From Sphingomonas soli NBRC 100801 (lineage in GTDB: Bacteria; Pseudomonadota; Alphaproteobacteria; Sphingomonadales; Sphingomonadaceae): a DNA stretch of 64,000 nucleotides. The position numbers were made by a program, and so were the translations under genes. The notes beneath the pieces are model-generated. The model saw only the letters and a program-made list of their open reading frames with translations, was not told the origin of the DNA and did no database searches. Shown in pieces: positions 34,837 through 43,424 of the stretch. Each line of letters starts with the position of its first letter. Position 1 is the stretch's first letter. The DNA is taken from the NCBI RefSeq assembly GCF_001591025.1, contig NZ_BCTZ01000003.1, forward strand, positions 1 through 64,000, in the 5' to 3' direction.

Positions 34837-35172
34837 CTACTGAGTCTGCTCGCCCATCGCTTCGCGCATTTCCTGCGCGGTGCCGACATGGCCGCCGATC
34901 CGCGGCTCCTCGCAGCTCGGAAATATCGAATCGAGCCGCTTGCGCAGCGTCTCCTCGAATTCGCCCTGGCCGTGCTTGCCGCGCCGCGAGATGGTGATGT
35001 CCTTGCGGATCGCATGCTTGATCCGCTCGACCGCTGCATTGTCCAGCACGCCCACCGCGACCAGCTCGGCACAGAGCTGGAGAAGCCCCACCGACGTTGC
35101 CTGCGCGCGCAGGCCGATGAAATCGAGGCTCTCATGCAGGCGGATCGCCTGCTCCTTCTCGGTGCGTTCCAT
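34837..35172 (-). CDS. Conserved protein of unknown function
   Basis: The 111-residue product starts MERTEKEQAIRLHESLDFIG and is mostly alpha-helical and charged. It has no membrane helix and no recognisable domain. It lies directly upstream of the zinc-ribbon gene, 8 bp apart on the same strand, so the two are likely co-transcribed. The ATG at 35172 is preferred to the earlier codon at 35223, which adds an Arg- and Pro-rich segment that looks translated from non-coding DNA. Confidence 0.6.
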   Translation of the reverse strand: MERTEKEQAIRLHESLDFIGLRAQATSVGLLQLCAELVAVGVLDNAAVERIKHAIRKDITISRRGKHGQGEFEETLRKRLDSIFPSCEEPRIGGHVGTAQEMREAMGEQTQ

Positions 35173-35268
35173 CCTCGTCCTCCACAAGCTCTCCCGGGCG
35201 GAAGCCGCCGGTGGCCTGGGCATAGGCTAGAACAATACCTGCCGTCTGCAAGTGTACCGACGGTGGTG

Positions 35269-36030
35269 TCAGAACACGGGCAGGTCGGGGTCTCCGTCGG
35301 CGACGGGGGTGTGGATGCCGCACTCGGTCTTGTCCCAGCCGCTCCAGCGGCCCGAACGCGGGTCTTCGCCCGGTTTCACGATTGACGTGCACGGCGCGCA
35401 GCCGATCGAGAGATACCCCTTTTCCACCAGCGGGTGCGGCGGCAGGTCATGCTCCGCGAAATAGGTGGCGATGTCTTCGCGGGTCCAATCGGCCAGCGGG
35501 TTGAACTTCAGCCGGTCGCCGTCAACCTCGAAGCGGGGCAGGGCGCTGCGCGTGCTTGCCTGATGCGCCTTGCGCCCGGTGATGCTCGCGTCGAAGCCGG
35601 CCATCGCCTTTTCCAGCGGGATGACCTTGCGAATCTCGCAGCAACCGTCGGGATCGTAGGACCAGCGCAGCCCGGTGCCGTCGCGCGCCTCGATCGCCTG
35701 GGGGTCGGGGTGGATGACACGCAGGTTCAGGCCCAGCCTTTCGGCGAGCATGTCGCGATACGCGAGCGTCTCCGCGAAATGCTTGGCGGTGTCGAGGAAC
35801 AGCACCGGCACGCTGGCATCGACCGAGGCGACCAGATGCAGGAGCGCCGCCGATTCCGCGCCGAAGGAGGAAACCAGCGCAACTTCGCCCAGCAGATGCT
35901 CGCCCAGCACCGCGCGCACCAGTTCCTGCGTGCCCGTGCCGCGGAACATGTTGTTGAGCCGGATCGCATCGTGCGCGGTAAAGCGCGGCGACAGGTCGAT
36001 CCGGTCCACCCTGCGCGCCGTCTCAGCCAT
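35269..36030 (-). CDS. cysH: Assimilatory adenylylsulfate/PAPS reductase CysH
   Basis: CysH reduces activated sulfate to sulfite. The 253-residue protein has the PP-loop (SSFGAESAALLHL), a CC pair (130/131), CAPC (211/214) and the C-terminal catalytic ECGIH (Cys237). The CC and CxxC cysteines bind the 4Fe-4S cluster found in enzymes that use APS rather than PAPS, so APS is the likely substrate. The start is ATG 36030, overlapping the DUF934 stop by 8 bp. It is last in cobA-DUF2849-cysI-DUF934-cysH. Confidence 0.94.
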   Translation of the reverse strand: MAETARRVDRIDLSPRFTAHDAIRLNNMFRGTGTQELVRAVLGEHLLGEVALVSSFGAESAALLHLVASVDASVPVLFLDTAKHFAETLAYRDMLAERLGLNLRVIHPDPQAIEARDGTGLRWSYDPDGCCEIRKVIPLEKAMAGFDASITGRKAHQASTRSALPRFEVDGDRLKFNPLADWTREDIATYFAEHDLPPHPLVEKGYLSIGCAPCTSIVKPGEDPRSGRWSGWDKTECGIHTPVADGDPDLPVF

Positions 36031-36448
36031 GGCGGCGTTTCCAGACGGGCGTCTGTGCGTCTGCCGCCGCCTGATAGACATGCTCGTACCGCGCCAGCGA
36101 TGCCGTGAGCACGGCTTCGTCCACCGGAGCCTCAGGCGCGAAACTGTCAAAGCCGCAGCGGCGCATCAGTGGGATCTGATCGACCAGCACATCGCCCTGC
36201 GCGCGCAGTTCGCCGGTATAGCCCGCCTCGCGCAGCACCCGCGCGGACGAATAGCCCCGCCCATCGCGAAACTTGGGGAAGCTGACTTCGACCAGCGCAA
36301 TGCGATCGAGATAGGGCAGCAGCGCGCGCGCATCGTCGCCCGCCTCGATGCGCACGGCGGTCGCGTTGGATTGGCCAAGAAAGCTGTCGAGCGTCACAGC
36401 GGGCTCGTCATGCGCTGCGTCGTCGCGGAAGCGCAGAATGTTATCCAT
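36023..36448 (-). CDS. DUF934 protein of the sulfite-reduction operon
   Basis: The 141-residue protein matches DUF934, a family nearly always found between cysI-type sulfite reductase and cysH in alpha- and betaproteobacteria. Segments are LLPYLDRIALVEVSFPKFRDG, RGYSSARVLREAGYTGELRA, and GDVLVDQIPLMRRCGFDSF. No cofactor site is evident. It overlaps cysI by 8 bp upstream and cysH by 8 bp downstream, so expression is tightly linked. A supporting role for sulfite reductase is likely, but its biochemistry is not established. Confidence 0.9.
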   Translation of the reverse strand: MDNILRFRDDAAHDEPAVTLDSFLGQSNATAVRIEAGDDARALLPYLDRIALVEVSFPKFRDGRGYSSARVLREAGYTGELRAQGDVLVDQIPLMRRCGFDSFAPEAPVDEAVLTASLARYEHVYQAAADAQTPVWKRRHG

Positions 36449-38072
36449 AAAGGGCATCCTTGAACGGCTCCATGCCGATGCGGCGATAGGTGTCGACAAA
36501 GCGCTCGCCCTCGGTCCGCTGGGCGAGATAGACATTGGTTGCGGTCTCGACCGCATCGACGATGCCGTCCTCCGAGAAGCCCGGCCCGGTGATCTTGGCG
36601 AGGCTCACATCCTCCGCCCCCGATCCGCCGAGCAGCAGCTGGTAATTCTCGGTGCCCTTACGATCGACCCCGAGGATGCCGATATGCCCGGCATGGTGGT
36701 GGCCGCATGCATTGATGCAGCCGCTGATCTTGAGCTTGAGCTCGCCCAATTCGCGCTGGCGCCCCAGATCGGCGAACCGCGTCGAGATCTTCTGCGCAAC
36801 GGGAATCGAGCGCGCATTGGCGAGGCTGCAATAATCGAGCCCCGGGCAGGCGATGATATCGCTGATCAGGTCGAGATTGGCCTCTGCCAGGCCCGCATCC
36901 GCCAGCTTCTGCCAGACCGCGTACAGATCGGCCTTGCGGACATGCGGCAGCACGATGTTCTGCGCATGCGTGACACGCAGCTCGTCAAAGCTGTATTCCT
37001 TGGCCAGATCGGCCATCAGGTCGATCTGCGCGGATGAAGCGTCACCTGGAATGCCGCCCTGCGGCTTCAGGCTGATATTGACGATCGCATAGCCCGCGGC
37101 CTTGTGCGCGACGACATTCTGATCGAGCCAGACGGCGAAATCGGGATCGCTGCGGTCGATCTCGTTGGAAAGCCCTGCTTCGAAAGCGGGCGGGGCAAAG
37201 AACGCCGCGATGCGATCGAATTCCGCCTGGGGCGGATCGATGCCGAGCTTCTTCACCTCGATGAACTCTTCCTCGACCTGACGGCGATATTCATCGGCGC
37301 CGATCTCGTGGACGAGGATCTTGATCCGCGCCTTGTAGATGTTGTCGCGCCGGCCGTAGCGATTGTAGACGCGCAGGCACGCCTCGATATAGCTGAGCAG
37401 GTCGTCCGCGCCGACAAAGTCCTTGATTTCCGGCGCGATCATCGGGGTGCGGCCCATGCCGCCACCGACGAAGACCTTGCCGCCGAGAACGCCGTCGCGC
37501 TCGACGAGCTGGATGCCGATATCGTGCAGCCGCATCGCCGCGCGATCCTCGTCCGACGCGATCACCGCGATCTTGAATTTGCGCGGCAGGTAGCTGAACT
37601 CGGGGTGGAAGGTGCTCCATTGGCGCAGCAGCTCTGCCCAGGGCCGCGGATCGGCGACCTCGTCGGCCGCAGCGCCGGCATATTGATCCGACGAGATGTT
37701 GCGGATGCAATTGCCGCTCGTCTGGATCGCATGCATCTCCACCGACGCCAGATCGGCGAGGATGTCGGGCGCGTCTTCCAGCTTGATCCAGTTATACTGG
37801 AGGTTCTGGCGCGTGGTGAAATGGCCGTAATCGCGGTCATACTTCCGCGCGATATGCGCCAGCATGTGCATCTGGCGGCTGTCCATCGTGCCATAGGGCA
37901 CGGCGACGCGCAGCATGTATGCGTGTAGCTGCAGGTACAGACCGTTCATCAGCCGCAGCGGCTTGAACTGGTCTTCGGTGATCTGGCCGGCAAGGCGGCG
38001 CTTCACCTGATCGCGAAATTCCTCGACGCGGGCGTCGACGATCGCCTGATCGTAATTGTCGTATTTGTACAT
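36441..38072 (-). CDS. cysI: Sulfite reductase hemoprotein (ferredoxin- or NADPH-type CysI)
   Basis: This enzyme reduces sulfite to sulfide with siroheme and a 4Fe-4S cluster. The 543-residue protein shows the duplicated NirB/sulfite-reductase fold: N-terminal GHFTTRQNLQYNWI, then SGNCIRNISS, and the cluster Cys motifs CPGLDYCSLANARS and CINACGHHHAGHIG. cysJ is absent nearby, so the electron donor may be ferredoxin. The start ATG 38072 gives MYKYDNYDQ; the longer frame is within DUF2849. Confidence 0.93.
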   Translation of the reverse strand: MYKYDNYDQAIVDARVEEFRDQVKRRLAGQITEDQFKPLRLMNGLYLQLHAYMLRVAVPYGTMDSRQMHMLAHIARKYDRDYGHFTTRQNLQYNWIKLEDAPDILADLASVEMHAIQTSGNCIRNISSDQYAGAAADEVADPRPWAELLRQWSTFHPEFSYLPRKFKIAVIASDEDRAAMRLHDIGIQLVERDGVLGGKVFVGGGMGRTPMIAPEIKDFVGADDLLSYIEACLRVYNRYGRRDNIYKARIKILVHEIGADEYRRQVEEEFIEVKKLGIDPPQAEFDRIAAFFAPPAFEAGLSNEIDRSDPDFAVWLDQNVVAHKAAGYAIVNISLKPQGGIPGDASSAQIDLMADLAKEYSFDELRVTHAQNIVLPHVRKADLYAVWQKLADAGLAEANLDLISDIIACPGLDYCSLANARSIPVAQKISTRFADLGRQRELGELKLKISGCINACGHHHAGHIGILGVDRKGTENYQLLLGGSGAEDVSLAKITGPGFSEDGIVDAVETATNVYLAQRTEGERFVDTYRRIGMEPFKDALYG

Positions 38073-38074
38073 GT

Positions 38075-38371
38075 TCAGATTACCCAGGAGCCGGCATTGG
38101 GGTCGGCGGGTTTGAGCGTCAGGTCTGGCCGCACGGTGGGACCAAGCGCGCGGACGCGGTCCTTGATATGCGCGGGTCTCGGCCCTGCATCGGTCAGCGT
38201 CGCATCGATCACATAGGGCGCGTTCACACGCCGCGCGCCTTCCTCGGCATGCGCGATCGCCTCGCCCTGATCGCCCACGTCCACAGCGTCCTCCACATGG
38301 CGCGACCAGCCCTCGCCGGTCCACCAGGTCACGTCGCCGCTGGCGAGATCGTTTCCGGTCAGGATCTTCAT
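38075..38371 (-). CDS. DUF2849 protein
   Basis: The 98-residue protein matches DUF2849, a small family found beside sulfite reductase genes in alphaproteobacteria. It starts MKILTGNDLASGDVTWWTGEGW. The rest is a mixed helix/strand domain with HAEEGARRVNAPYVIDA. The start overlaps the cobA stop (ATGA) and it ends 3 bp before cysI begins, so it is between the siroheme enzyme and the siroheme-using reductase. A link to that step is inference. Confidence 0.88.
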   Translation of the reverse strand: MKILTGNDLASGDVTWWTGEGWSRHVEDAVDVGDQGEAIAHAEEGARRVNAPYVIDATLTDAGPRPAHIKDRVRALGPTVRPDLTLKPADPNAGSWVI

Positions 38372-39153
38372 GCAAGGCTCTCCGCGGCCCGCGCCCATGC
38401 GGCAAGCTTGTCCTCGGCGTCAGCCAGCAGGGTCACTTCGCCGACGACGATGATCGCCGGGCTCTGGACATTCTCGCGCGTCACCATCGGCCCCAGATCG
38501 GCCAGCAGCGTCCGCAGCGCGCGGCTGCCCTCCAGCGTCCCGCGCTCCAACACCGCGACGGGCATGTCGGGTGCCACGCCGTCTTCCATCAATTTGTCCG
38601 CGATATCGGGGCAGGTCGCGACACCCATATAGATGACGAGCGTGCGGCCCTTGCCGGCCAGCCCCGACCAGTCCTGATCTTTCAGCCCCTTGCACTGGCC
38701 CGCGACGAAGCTCACCGCGCTCGACCAGTCGCGGTGCGTGAGCGGCAGCATCGCTTCGGCGGCGGCACCCAAAGCCGCGGAGATGCCCGGAATCACTTCC
38801 ACCGGCAGCCCGGCCGCGCGCACGGCTTCCACCTCTTCGCCGCCACGCCCGAAGATGAACGGATCGCCGCCCTTCAGCCGTACGACGATCGCACCGGTCT
38901 TTACGTGCGCGATGATCAGCGCGTTGATCTCGTCCTGCGACAGCGTGTGCTTCGAGCGCTGCTTGGCGACCGAGATGCGGTGCGCCTGCGGTGCCATGTC
39001 GAGCACGCGCGGATCGACCAGCCCATCGTGCACCAGCACGTCCGCCTGCCTCAGCGCTTCGACAGCGCGCACGGTGAGCAGCCCGGGGTCGCCGGGACCT
39101 GCACCGACCAGGATTACGCGCCCGCGCGCGGAAGGGTCTAATAAACTAGCCAT
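38368..39153 (-). CDS. cobA: Uroporphyrinogen-III C-methyltransferase
   Basis: CobA makes precorrin-2, the siroheme precursor, by two SAM-dependent methylations. The 261-residue protein has the family N-terminus VILVGAGPGDPGLLTVRAVEAL, RLKGGDPFIFGRGGEEV and GISAALGAAAEAMLPLTHR, and the C-terminal SAM-binding MGVATCPDIADKL. The CysG dehydrogenase/chelatase domain is absent, so those steps are elsewhere. The start ATG 39153 leads the sulfur operon. No riboswitch was identified upstream. Confidence 0.95.
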   Translation of the reverse strand: MASLLDPSARGRVILVGAGPGDPGLLTVRAVEALRQADVLVHDGLVDPRVLDMAPQAHRISVAKQRSKHTLSQDEINALIIAHVKTGAIVVRLKGGDPFIFGRGGEEVEAVRAAGLPVEVIPGISAALGAAAEAMLPLTHRDWSSAVSFVAGQCKGLKDQDWSGLAGKGRTLVIYMGVATCPDIADKLMEDGVAPDMPVAVLERGTLEGSRALRTLLADLGPMVTRENVQSPAIIVVGEVTLLADAEDKLAAWARAAESLA

Positions 39154-39219
39154 GCCAGCGAGATGCGCCGCGCAGGGCCGCGCTTCAATCCAAGGTTGCT
39201 TGGGGTCGCGGTAGGGAAA

Positions 39220-40518
39220 CTATCGGGCCAGCGCCGCGGCATGCGCCTTGATGATCGCCTTGGTCGTCTCGTCGCTGTCGAAAACGCCGTACCAGCCCTG
39301 CGGCTCATGGGGTGGGTCGCCCAGCCAGGCGGTGTCGCCCGTGCGGAAACGGTGATCGCCATGCACCGCGCGGCCCTCGCCGTTCCACGCCCAGAAGTTC
39401 GAGCCCGCGATCGGCCCGCCAGCCTTCACGCTGGCCTCCACCGCCGCGAAGATCTGGCGGTAATAGCGATCCTTGTACGCGGTCGACGCCTCGGGATCAT
39501 AGCCGCCGCCGTCGCGCGGATAGCCGAATTCCTCGATCACCAGCGGCTTGCCCATCTCGGTCGCCAGCGCTTCGTGCTGCGCAAGATATTCGGCCACCTT
39601 GGCAGCACCGGCGTCATGGGTGCCGGGAATGTCCCTGGCGTTGATCCAGCTCCAGTTGAGCGGCCAGATATGCGCGGTGAGATAATCGATCTCGGCGAAC
39701 GCATGGGCTTTCCGGAAAACGTCCGCGCGCTCGATCGAGCCCTTCAATCCTTCGCTGCCGGTTGAGACGAGATGGTTCGGCGCGATCGACTTGATCAGCT
39801 TCGCGGTCGACTGGATCCAGCCATAATATGCCGGGAGCAACGGTTCGGCGATCTTGGCGCTGCCACCGGGGCGCGGTTCGTTGGCCAGTTGCCAGGCCAT
39901 GATCGTCGGCACGTCGGCGTAAAGCTTCACGACGGACGCGACATAATCGTGATAGAGCTTCACCGCCTCCGACTTGGCGTAGAATTGCGCGGTCATGTCC
40001 GGGAATTCGGGCCAGGGATGCGCGGGATCGTTCATGTCGATGAACTTGCCGCCGTTCACATAGCTGAGATAGGTCATCATCCCGCCCGACCACTCCCAGA
40101 AGTTGGTGAGGTAGAGCACGGCCCGCATCCCGCGCGCTTCCATCTGGGCAAGCAGGTGGGCAAGCCCGTCCGTCAGGTCCGGATTCCATTTGTTGCCCGC
40201 GTTGCGGAATGCGGGGCTGACAGCGTTCTTGAGCGGGGATTCCTCCGCCCCGGCGAGGATCCGGATATTGGTGACGCCAAGCTCCAGAAGCGCATCAAGC
40301 TCGCGGGCGAGGCGAGCGCGATTGCCGAAGTCCGGGCGTGCACCGAGCCATGCGCCGTACCACATGTTCGCCCCGGCAAAGCGATAGGGCTTGCCGCCAA
40401 GCGTTAGCGATGTGCCTTTGCGGCGGATGTAGGGATCAACAGGCGTGAACGCGGCTGAAGCGGGCAGGGCGGCCAGCGCCGCTCCGGCACCAAGGATTGT
40501 TCTGCGTGTGACCATCAT
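39220..40518 (-). CDS. GH5-family beta-mannanase-like glycoside hydrolase
   Basis: The 432-residue product starts MMVTRRTILGAGAALAALPA, a twin-arginine-type signal (TRRTIL). The GH5 (probably GH5_7) barrel is seen in FAGANMWYGAWLG, the acid/base Glu in WQLANEPRP and the nucleophile Glu in VIEEFGYP. Members cut beta-1,4-mannan. A GTTAGCGCTAAC palindrome lies 22 bp upstream, shared with the esterase gene at 31023. Start ATG 40518 is chosen; ATG 40515 differs by one residue. A TIM-barrel hydrolase is clear, exact substrate is not. Confidence 0.88.
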   Translation of the reverse strand: MMVTRRTILGAGAALAALPASAAFTPVDPYIRRKGTSLTLGGKPYRFAGANMWYGAWLGARPDFGNRARLARELDALLELGVTNIRILAGAEESPLKNAVSPAFRNAGNKWNPDLTDGLAHLLAQMEARGMRAVLYLTNFWEWSGGMMTYLSYVNGGKFIDMNDPAHPWPEFPDMTAQFYAKSEAVKLYHDYVASVVKLYADVPTIMAWQLANEPRPGGSAKIAEPLLPAYYGWIQSTAKLIKSIAPNHLVSTGSEGLKGSIERADVFRKAHAFAEIDYLTAHIWPLNWSWINARDIPGTHDAGAAKVAEYLAQHEALATEMGKPLVIEEFGYPRDGGGYDPEASTAYKDRYYRQIFAAVEASVKAGGPIAGSNFWAWNGEGRAVHGDHRFRTGDTAWLGDPPHEPQGWYGVFDSDETTKAIIKAHAAALAR

Positions 40519-40539
40519 TGCCCCTCCGTTTGAGAGGAG

Positions 40540-40551
40540 GTTAGCGCTAAC
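40540..40551. promoter_or_regulatory. LacI-type operator upstream of the GH5 gene
   Basis: GTTAGCGCTAAC, the same perfect palindrome as at 31037-31048. It is 22 bp upstream of the GH5 start. Confidence 0.6.
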
Positions 40552-40607
40552 AGCGCTCCGCGTCACCCCGGCTAACCGGGTTCGCGGATCAAGGCGTCTG
40601 GACAGAG

Positions 40608-40633
40608 GGCATCCCCGCTTTCGCGGGGATGCC
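40608..40633. terminator. Strong hairpin after the TFIIB-type zinc-ribbon gene
   Basis: GGCATCCCCGC (40608-40618) and GCGGGGATGCC (40623-40633) form an 11-bp stem with a TTTC loop. It lies 24 bp after the minus-strand zinc-ribbon gene. No T-run follows, so it may be a REP element, not a true terminator. Confidence 0.55.
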
Positions 40634-40657
40634 GATCAACAAGTCCGGAATTTCGTT

Positions 40658-40933
40658 CTAGTCGAACAATTCCTCGAAAAAGGATTTGCGCTTCTTGTGC
40701 GGATAGCGCCCGCCATGGCCGCGATCGTCAAAACGCGCGCGAGTGTCGCCGCGATACGGGTCGGTCGCGGGTGCGGGCGCGGCATAGTGCGCCGCGCTCC
40801 GCTCGATGATCTTGTCCAGCTCGCCGCGATCGAGCCACACACCCCGGCACGTGGGGCAATGATCGATCTCGATGCCCGAGCGTTCGGTGGGGACCAGGGT
40901 GGCCCCGTCGACCGGGCACGTGAAACTGCTCAC
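40658..40933 (-). CDS. TFIIB-type zinc-ribbon protein
   Basis: The 91-residue protein has CPVDG and CPTCRGVWLDRGELDKI, a zf-TFIIB-type metal site, followed by a His-, Arg- and Lys-rich tail with HGGRYPHKKRKSFFEELFD. The start is GTG 40933, preceded by AAGGA at 8 nt; the earlier codon at 40951 lies in the BI-1 gene. It is 4 bp after the BI-1 stop, so the two form an operon. Function unknown; the family is often placed beside membrane proteins. Confidence 0.82.
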   Translation of the reverse strand: MSSFTCPVDGATLVPTERSGIEIDHCPTCRGVWLDRGELDKIIERSAAHYAAPAPATDPYRGDTRARFDDRGHGGRYPHKKRKSFFEELFD

Positions 40934-40937
40934 GGGA

Positions 40938-41651
40938 TTATTCCTTCTCACCCATCAGGTTCAGCAGAAGCTGGAACATGTTGATGAAGTTCAGATAGAG
41001 CGAAAGCGCGCCCATGATCGCCAACTTGTCCGCGGCTTCGCTGCGGCCATAGGCGATATATTCGCTCTTCAGGCGCTGCGTATCCCAGGCGGTGAGCCCG
41101 GCGAACACGATCACGCCGACAATCGAGAGCAGCATCTGGAGCATGGATGAACCGATGAACAGGTTGACCAGGCTCGCGCCGATCACGGCGATCAGGCCGA
41201 CGAACAGGAACGTTCCCATGCCGGTCAAATCGCGGTTCGTGGTGTAGCCCAACAGGCTGAGACCTGCGAACATTGCGGCGGCCGTGAAGAACGCCATCGC
41301 GATGCTGGTGCCGGTGAAGACCAGGAAGATGCTGGCCATCGACACGCCCATCACTGCTGCGAATGCGAAGAAGGCGGTGCGCGCGCCTGCGGTGGTCATC
41401 CGCTCGATGCGGAAGGTGAAGAAGAACACGAAGGCTAGCGGCGCGAGCATCGCGACCCATTTCAGCGGCGTGCCGAAAATGAGCGCGACGAGCGCCGGGG
41501 TCATCGCCACGCCCATCGCGACGAGGCCGGTCAGCGCCAGGCCGATCCCCATGTTGCGATAGATGCCCAGCATATGGGTGCGCAGGCCCTCGTCGAAACG
41601 GGCCTGCGCGCCGGATGCGGCAGTGCGATTGAAATGCGAAAGTTCTTCCAA
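40938..41651 (-). CDS. Bax inhibitor-1/YccA family membrane protein
   Basis: The 237-residue protein has seven hydrophobic segments, the usual number. Diagnostic parts are the N-terminal RTHMLGIYRNMGIGLALTG, FFFTFRIERMTTAGARTAFFAF, and the C-terminal GALSLYLNFINMFQLLLNLMG with its buried acidic residues upstream. Family members act as calcium or proton-sensitive leak channels (YetJ); here that is by homology. The start is TTG 41651 after AGGAGAACAACG. It forms an operon with the zinc-ribbon gene downstream. Confidence 0.9.
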   Translation of the reverse strand: MEELSHFNRTAASGAQARFDEGLRTHMLGIYRNMGIGLALTGLVAMGVAMTPALVALIFGTPLKWVAMLAPLAFVFFFTFRIERMTTAGARTAFFAFAAVMGVSMASIFLVFTGTSIAMAFFTAAAMFAGLSLLGYTTNRDLTGMGTFLFVGLIAVIGASLVNLFIGSSMLQMLLSIVGVIVFAGLTAWDTQRLKSEYIAYGRSEAADKLAIMGALSLYLNFINMFQLLLNLMGEKE

Positions 41652-41661
41652 CGTTGTTCTC

Positions 41662-41877
41662 CTAGGCGATGTGTTCGCGACGCATCGCGTCGCGGACGAC
41701 GCGGCGCATATGGCTCGCGTCGGGGAAAAGGCGGAAAAGACGGTCCTTGATCGCCAGCCGTTCCTTTTTCATCCGGGCAAGCCGGATGCTGTCAGGCGCA
41801 CGGCGTGAAAGCTCGTCACGGATTTCACGGTTGAGTTGGCGGTGCGCTGCAATCAGGCGCTGAACAAGGGTCGACAT
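41662..41877 (-). CDS. YdcH family (DUF465) protein
   Basis: The 71-residue protein starts MSTLVQRLIAAHRQLNREIRDEL and continues RRAPDSIRLARMKKERLAIKDRLF, the helical hairpin typical of DUF465. Members are small, basic and of unknown role. The start ATG 41877 follows a purine-rich site. The BI-1 gene starts 11 bp further on along the strand, so the two may share an mRNA. Upstream frame to 41988 adds a Pro-rich stretch that looks non-coding. Confidence 0.82.
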   Translation of the reverse strand: MSTLVQRLIAAHRQLNREIRDELSRRAPDSIRLARMKKERLAIKDRLFRLFPDASHMRRVVRDAMRREHIA

Positions 41878-42088
41878 ACACGGCTCCATCGATGGTTGCA
41901 TCGATCGAGCGGCCCAGTGAAGCTCAGTGGGAGGAGGGGGCAAACCACCAAACCTGCACCGAGCACGCTCGATGCGGTCCGACATCACGAAGGCTTTTTA
42001 CAGCCCACGCCAGAGGGGCCCGGTCCCGCAATATCCAGAGTAGGGGTGGAGCCTGGCGGTTTCAACCCCCGGGAGGGACGCGTGCCGC

Positions 42089-43336
42089 TCAATCGGCCCG
42101 GCTGATCGGTCCCGATGTGCGATCGGCGGCAGCGCGCGCCTCACTCTGGGCGGATGCGCGCAGCGGCGCGGAAATCTCGTGCTCGAACCGTTCGGTCCGC
42201 CGCTTGCGTACGCGCAAGTGAACCACCGTCGCGGCGATCATTGCGAACGGGAAGCTGAACAGGATCGGTATCGCCGCCATCACCCCCATTCCCTCCCGAA
42301 CGGGAAGCGTCGCGAAGATGCCGGCAAGCAGCAGGCCGACATTTCCGATCGAGAGCGTCAGCCCCGCCCAACCCAGGAAACCCAGACCGAACATTCTCTT
42401 GATCGCCGCCCGATTGCTCGTCGCCTCGTCCAGCGTGAAGTTCCAGACGCGCAGATAGGGCCCGGTCCGGCGGCGATTGCGGATCGCATGCATGGCACCG
42501 ATCAGGTGCCCGCCGCGCGCCGAGATGCTCCAGTCATCGAGCCGCAGCACCTGCTCGCGCCCGGCGCTGTCGACCAGGTGAATCGTTTCGTGGAGCGTGG
42601 TGTAGCTGTATCCCGCAGTCGAACTGACGACATGGCTGTGGCCATATTGATTGGTCGCGATGGTTTGCGAACCGGGAACATGATGCGTGGAGTGCGAAGC
42701 GGCTGCCTGCACGACCACGCCGCCCTGCCGATAGAAAGTGAAGCTCCGCGCGCCGAAGCGGAGCAGGCCGCTCTGGCTGTCATATCTCCATGGGCGCAAT
42801 GCGCGCAGGACCAGGAGCGCCCCGGCCGCAAATACAAGGAGATAGGGGACGAGCATGATCAGGTTGAAGTAGCGCGTATTCGCATCGATCTCGTCGGCGA
42901 GCTGCCATTGGATTTTCTGGCCGGATTCCCAGATTTCGTAATCGGCGGACGAAAGGTAGCGGCGCGCGACCTCGCGCTGGAAATCCGGATCCCGAGCCTT
43001 CTCTTCGAGCCGCCTCGAGACCGTGCCGACAGCCGAACCTTCCGCCCGGGCGTCGTTGATCGCCTGGACGCGGCACTTCTCATAGTCGCGGAAGCGTTTC
43101 GGCTCGGCCCCCGATCCCAGACGCAGATTCGTCTCTTTGCTCAGGGAGCGAAGGGCGTCGGCGAGTATCGCGCAGGCGGCACCCTGGCTGGGCCGGTCGG
43201 GGGCGTAGTCGCGGACCACTTTGTCGACGGCGGGTAGCCGCGATACCAGCGGACTCTCGCGCTTCGCCGACGCCGCCGGCGCGAGCGCCACCGCAAGACA
43301 AAGAAATGCCGCAAATCGAAAAAAAGCGCCCGTCAC
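42089..43336 (-). CDS. Hypothetical membrane protein
   Basis: The 415-residue product starts with a signal-type segment (MTGAFFRFAAFLCLAVALAPAASA). It has a periplasmic region (about 25-150), a membrane helix (YFNLIMLVPYLLVFAAGALLVLRAL), a central soluble part (DSQSGLLRFGARSFTFYRQGG and AHSTHHVPGSQTIATNQYGH-like) and two C-terminal helices (FLGWAGLTLSIGNVGLLLAG, PILFSFPFAMIAATVVHL). No family was recognised. The start is GTG 43336 after GGGAGGG. It stands alone. Confidence 0.75.
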   Translation of the reverse strand: MTGAFFRFAAFLCLAVALAPAASAKRESPLVSRLPAVDKVVRDYAPDRPSQGAACAILADALRSLSKETNLRLGSGAEPKRFRDYEKCRVQAINDARAEGSAVGTVSRRLEEKARDPDFQREVARRYLSSADYEIWESGQKIQWQLADEIDANTRYFNLIMLVPYLLVFAAGALLVLRALRPWRYDSQSGLLRFGARSFTFYRQGGVVVQAAASHSTHHVPGSQTIATNQYGHSHVVSSTAGYSYTTLHETIHLVDSAGREQVLRLDDWSISARGGHLIGAMHAIRNRRRTGPYLRVWNFTLDEATSNRAAIKRMFGLGFLGWAGLTLSIGNVGLLLAGIFATLPVREGMGVMAAIPILFSFPFAMIAATVVHLRVRKRRTERFEHEISAPLRASAQSEARAAADRTSGPISRAD

Positions 43337-43424
43337 CGGCGACCCTCCCGATACCTTCCCACGTTCCCGAATGGATCGTGGGTCATTGCGGGGGCGTCAA
43401 GAACCAAAGCGTTTCGGATTTCTT

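Noticed and set aside
39154..39219. Cobalamin or SAM riboswitch before cobA
   Set aside because: The gap is too short, about 66 bp, and shows no box of either class.
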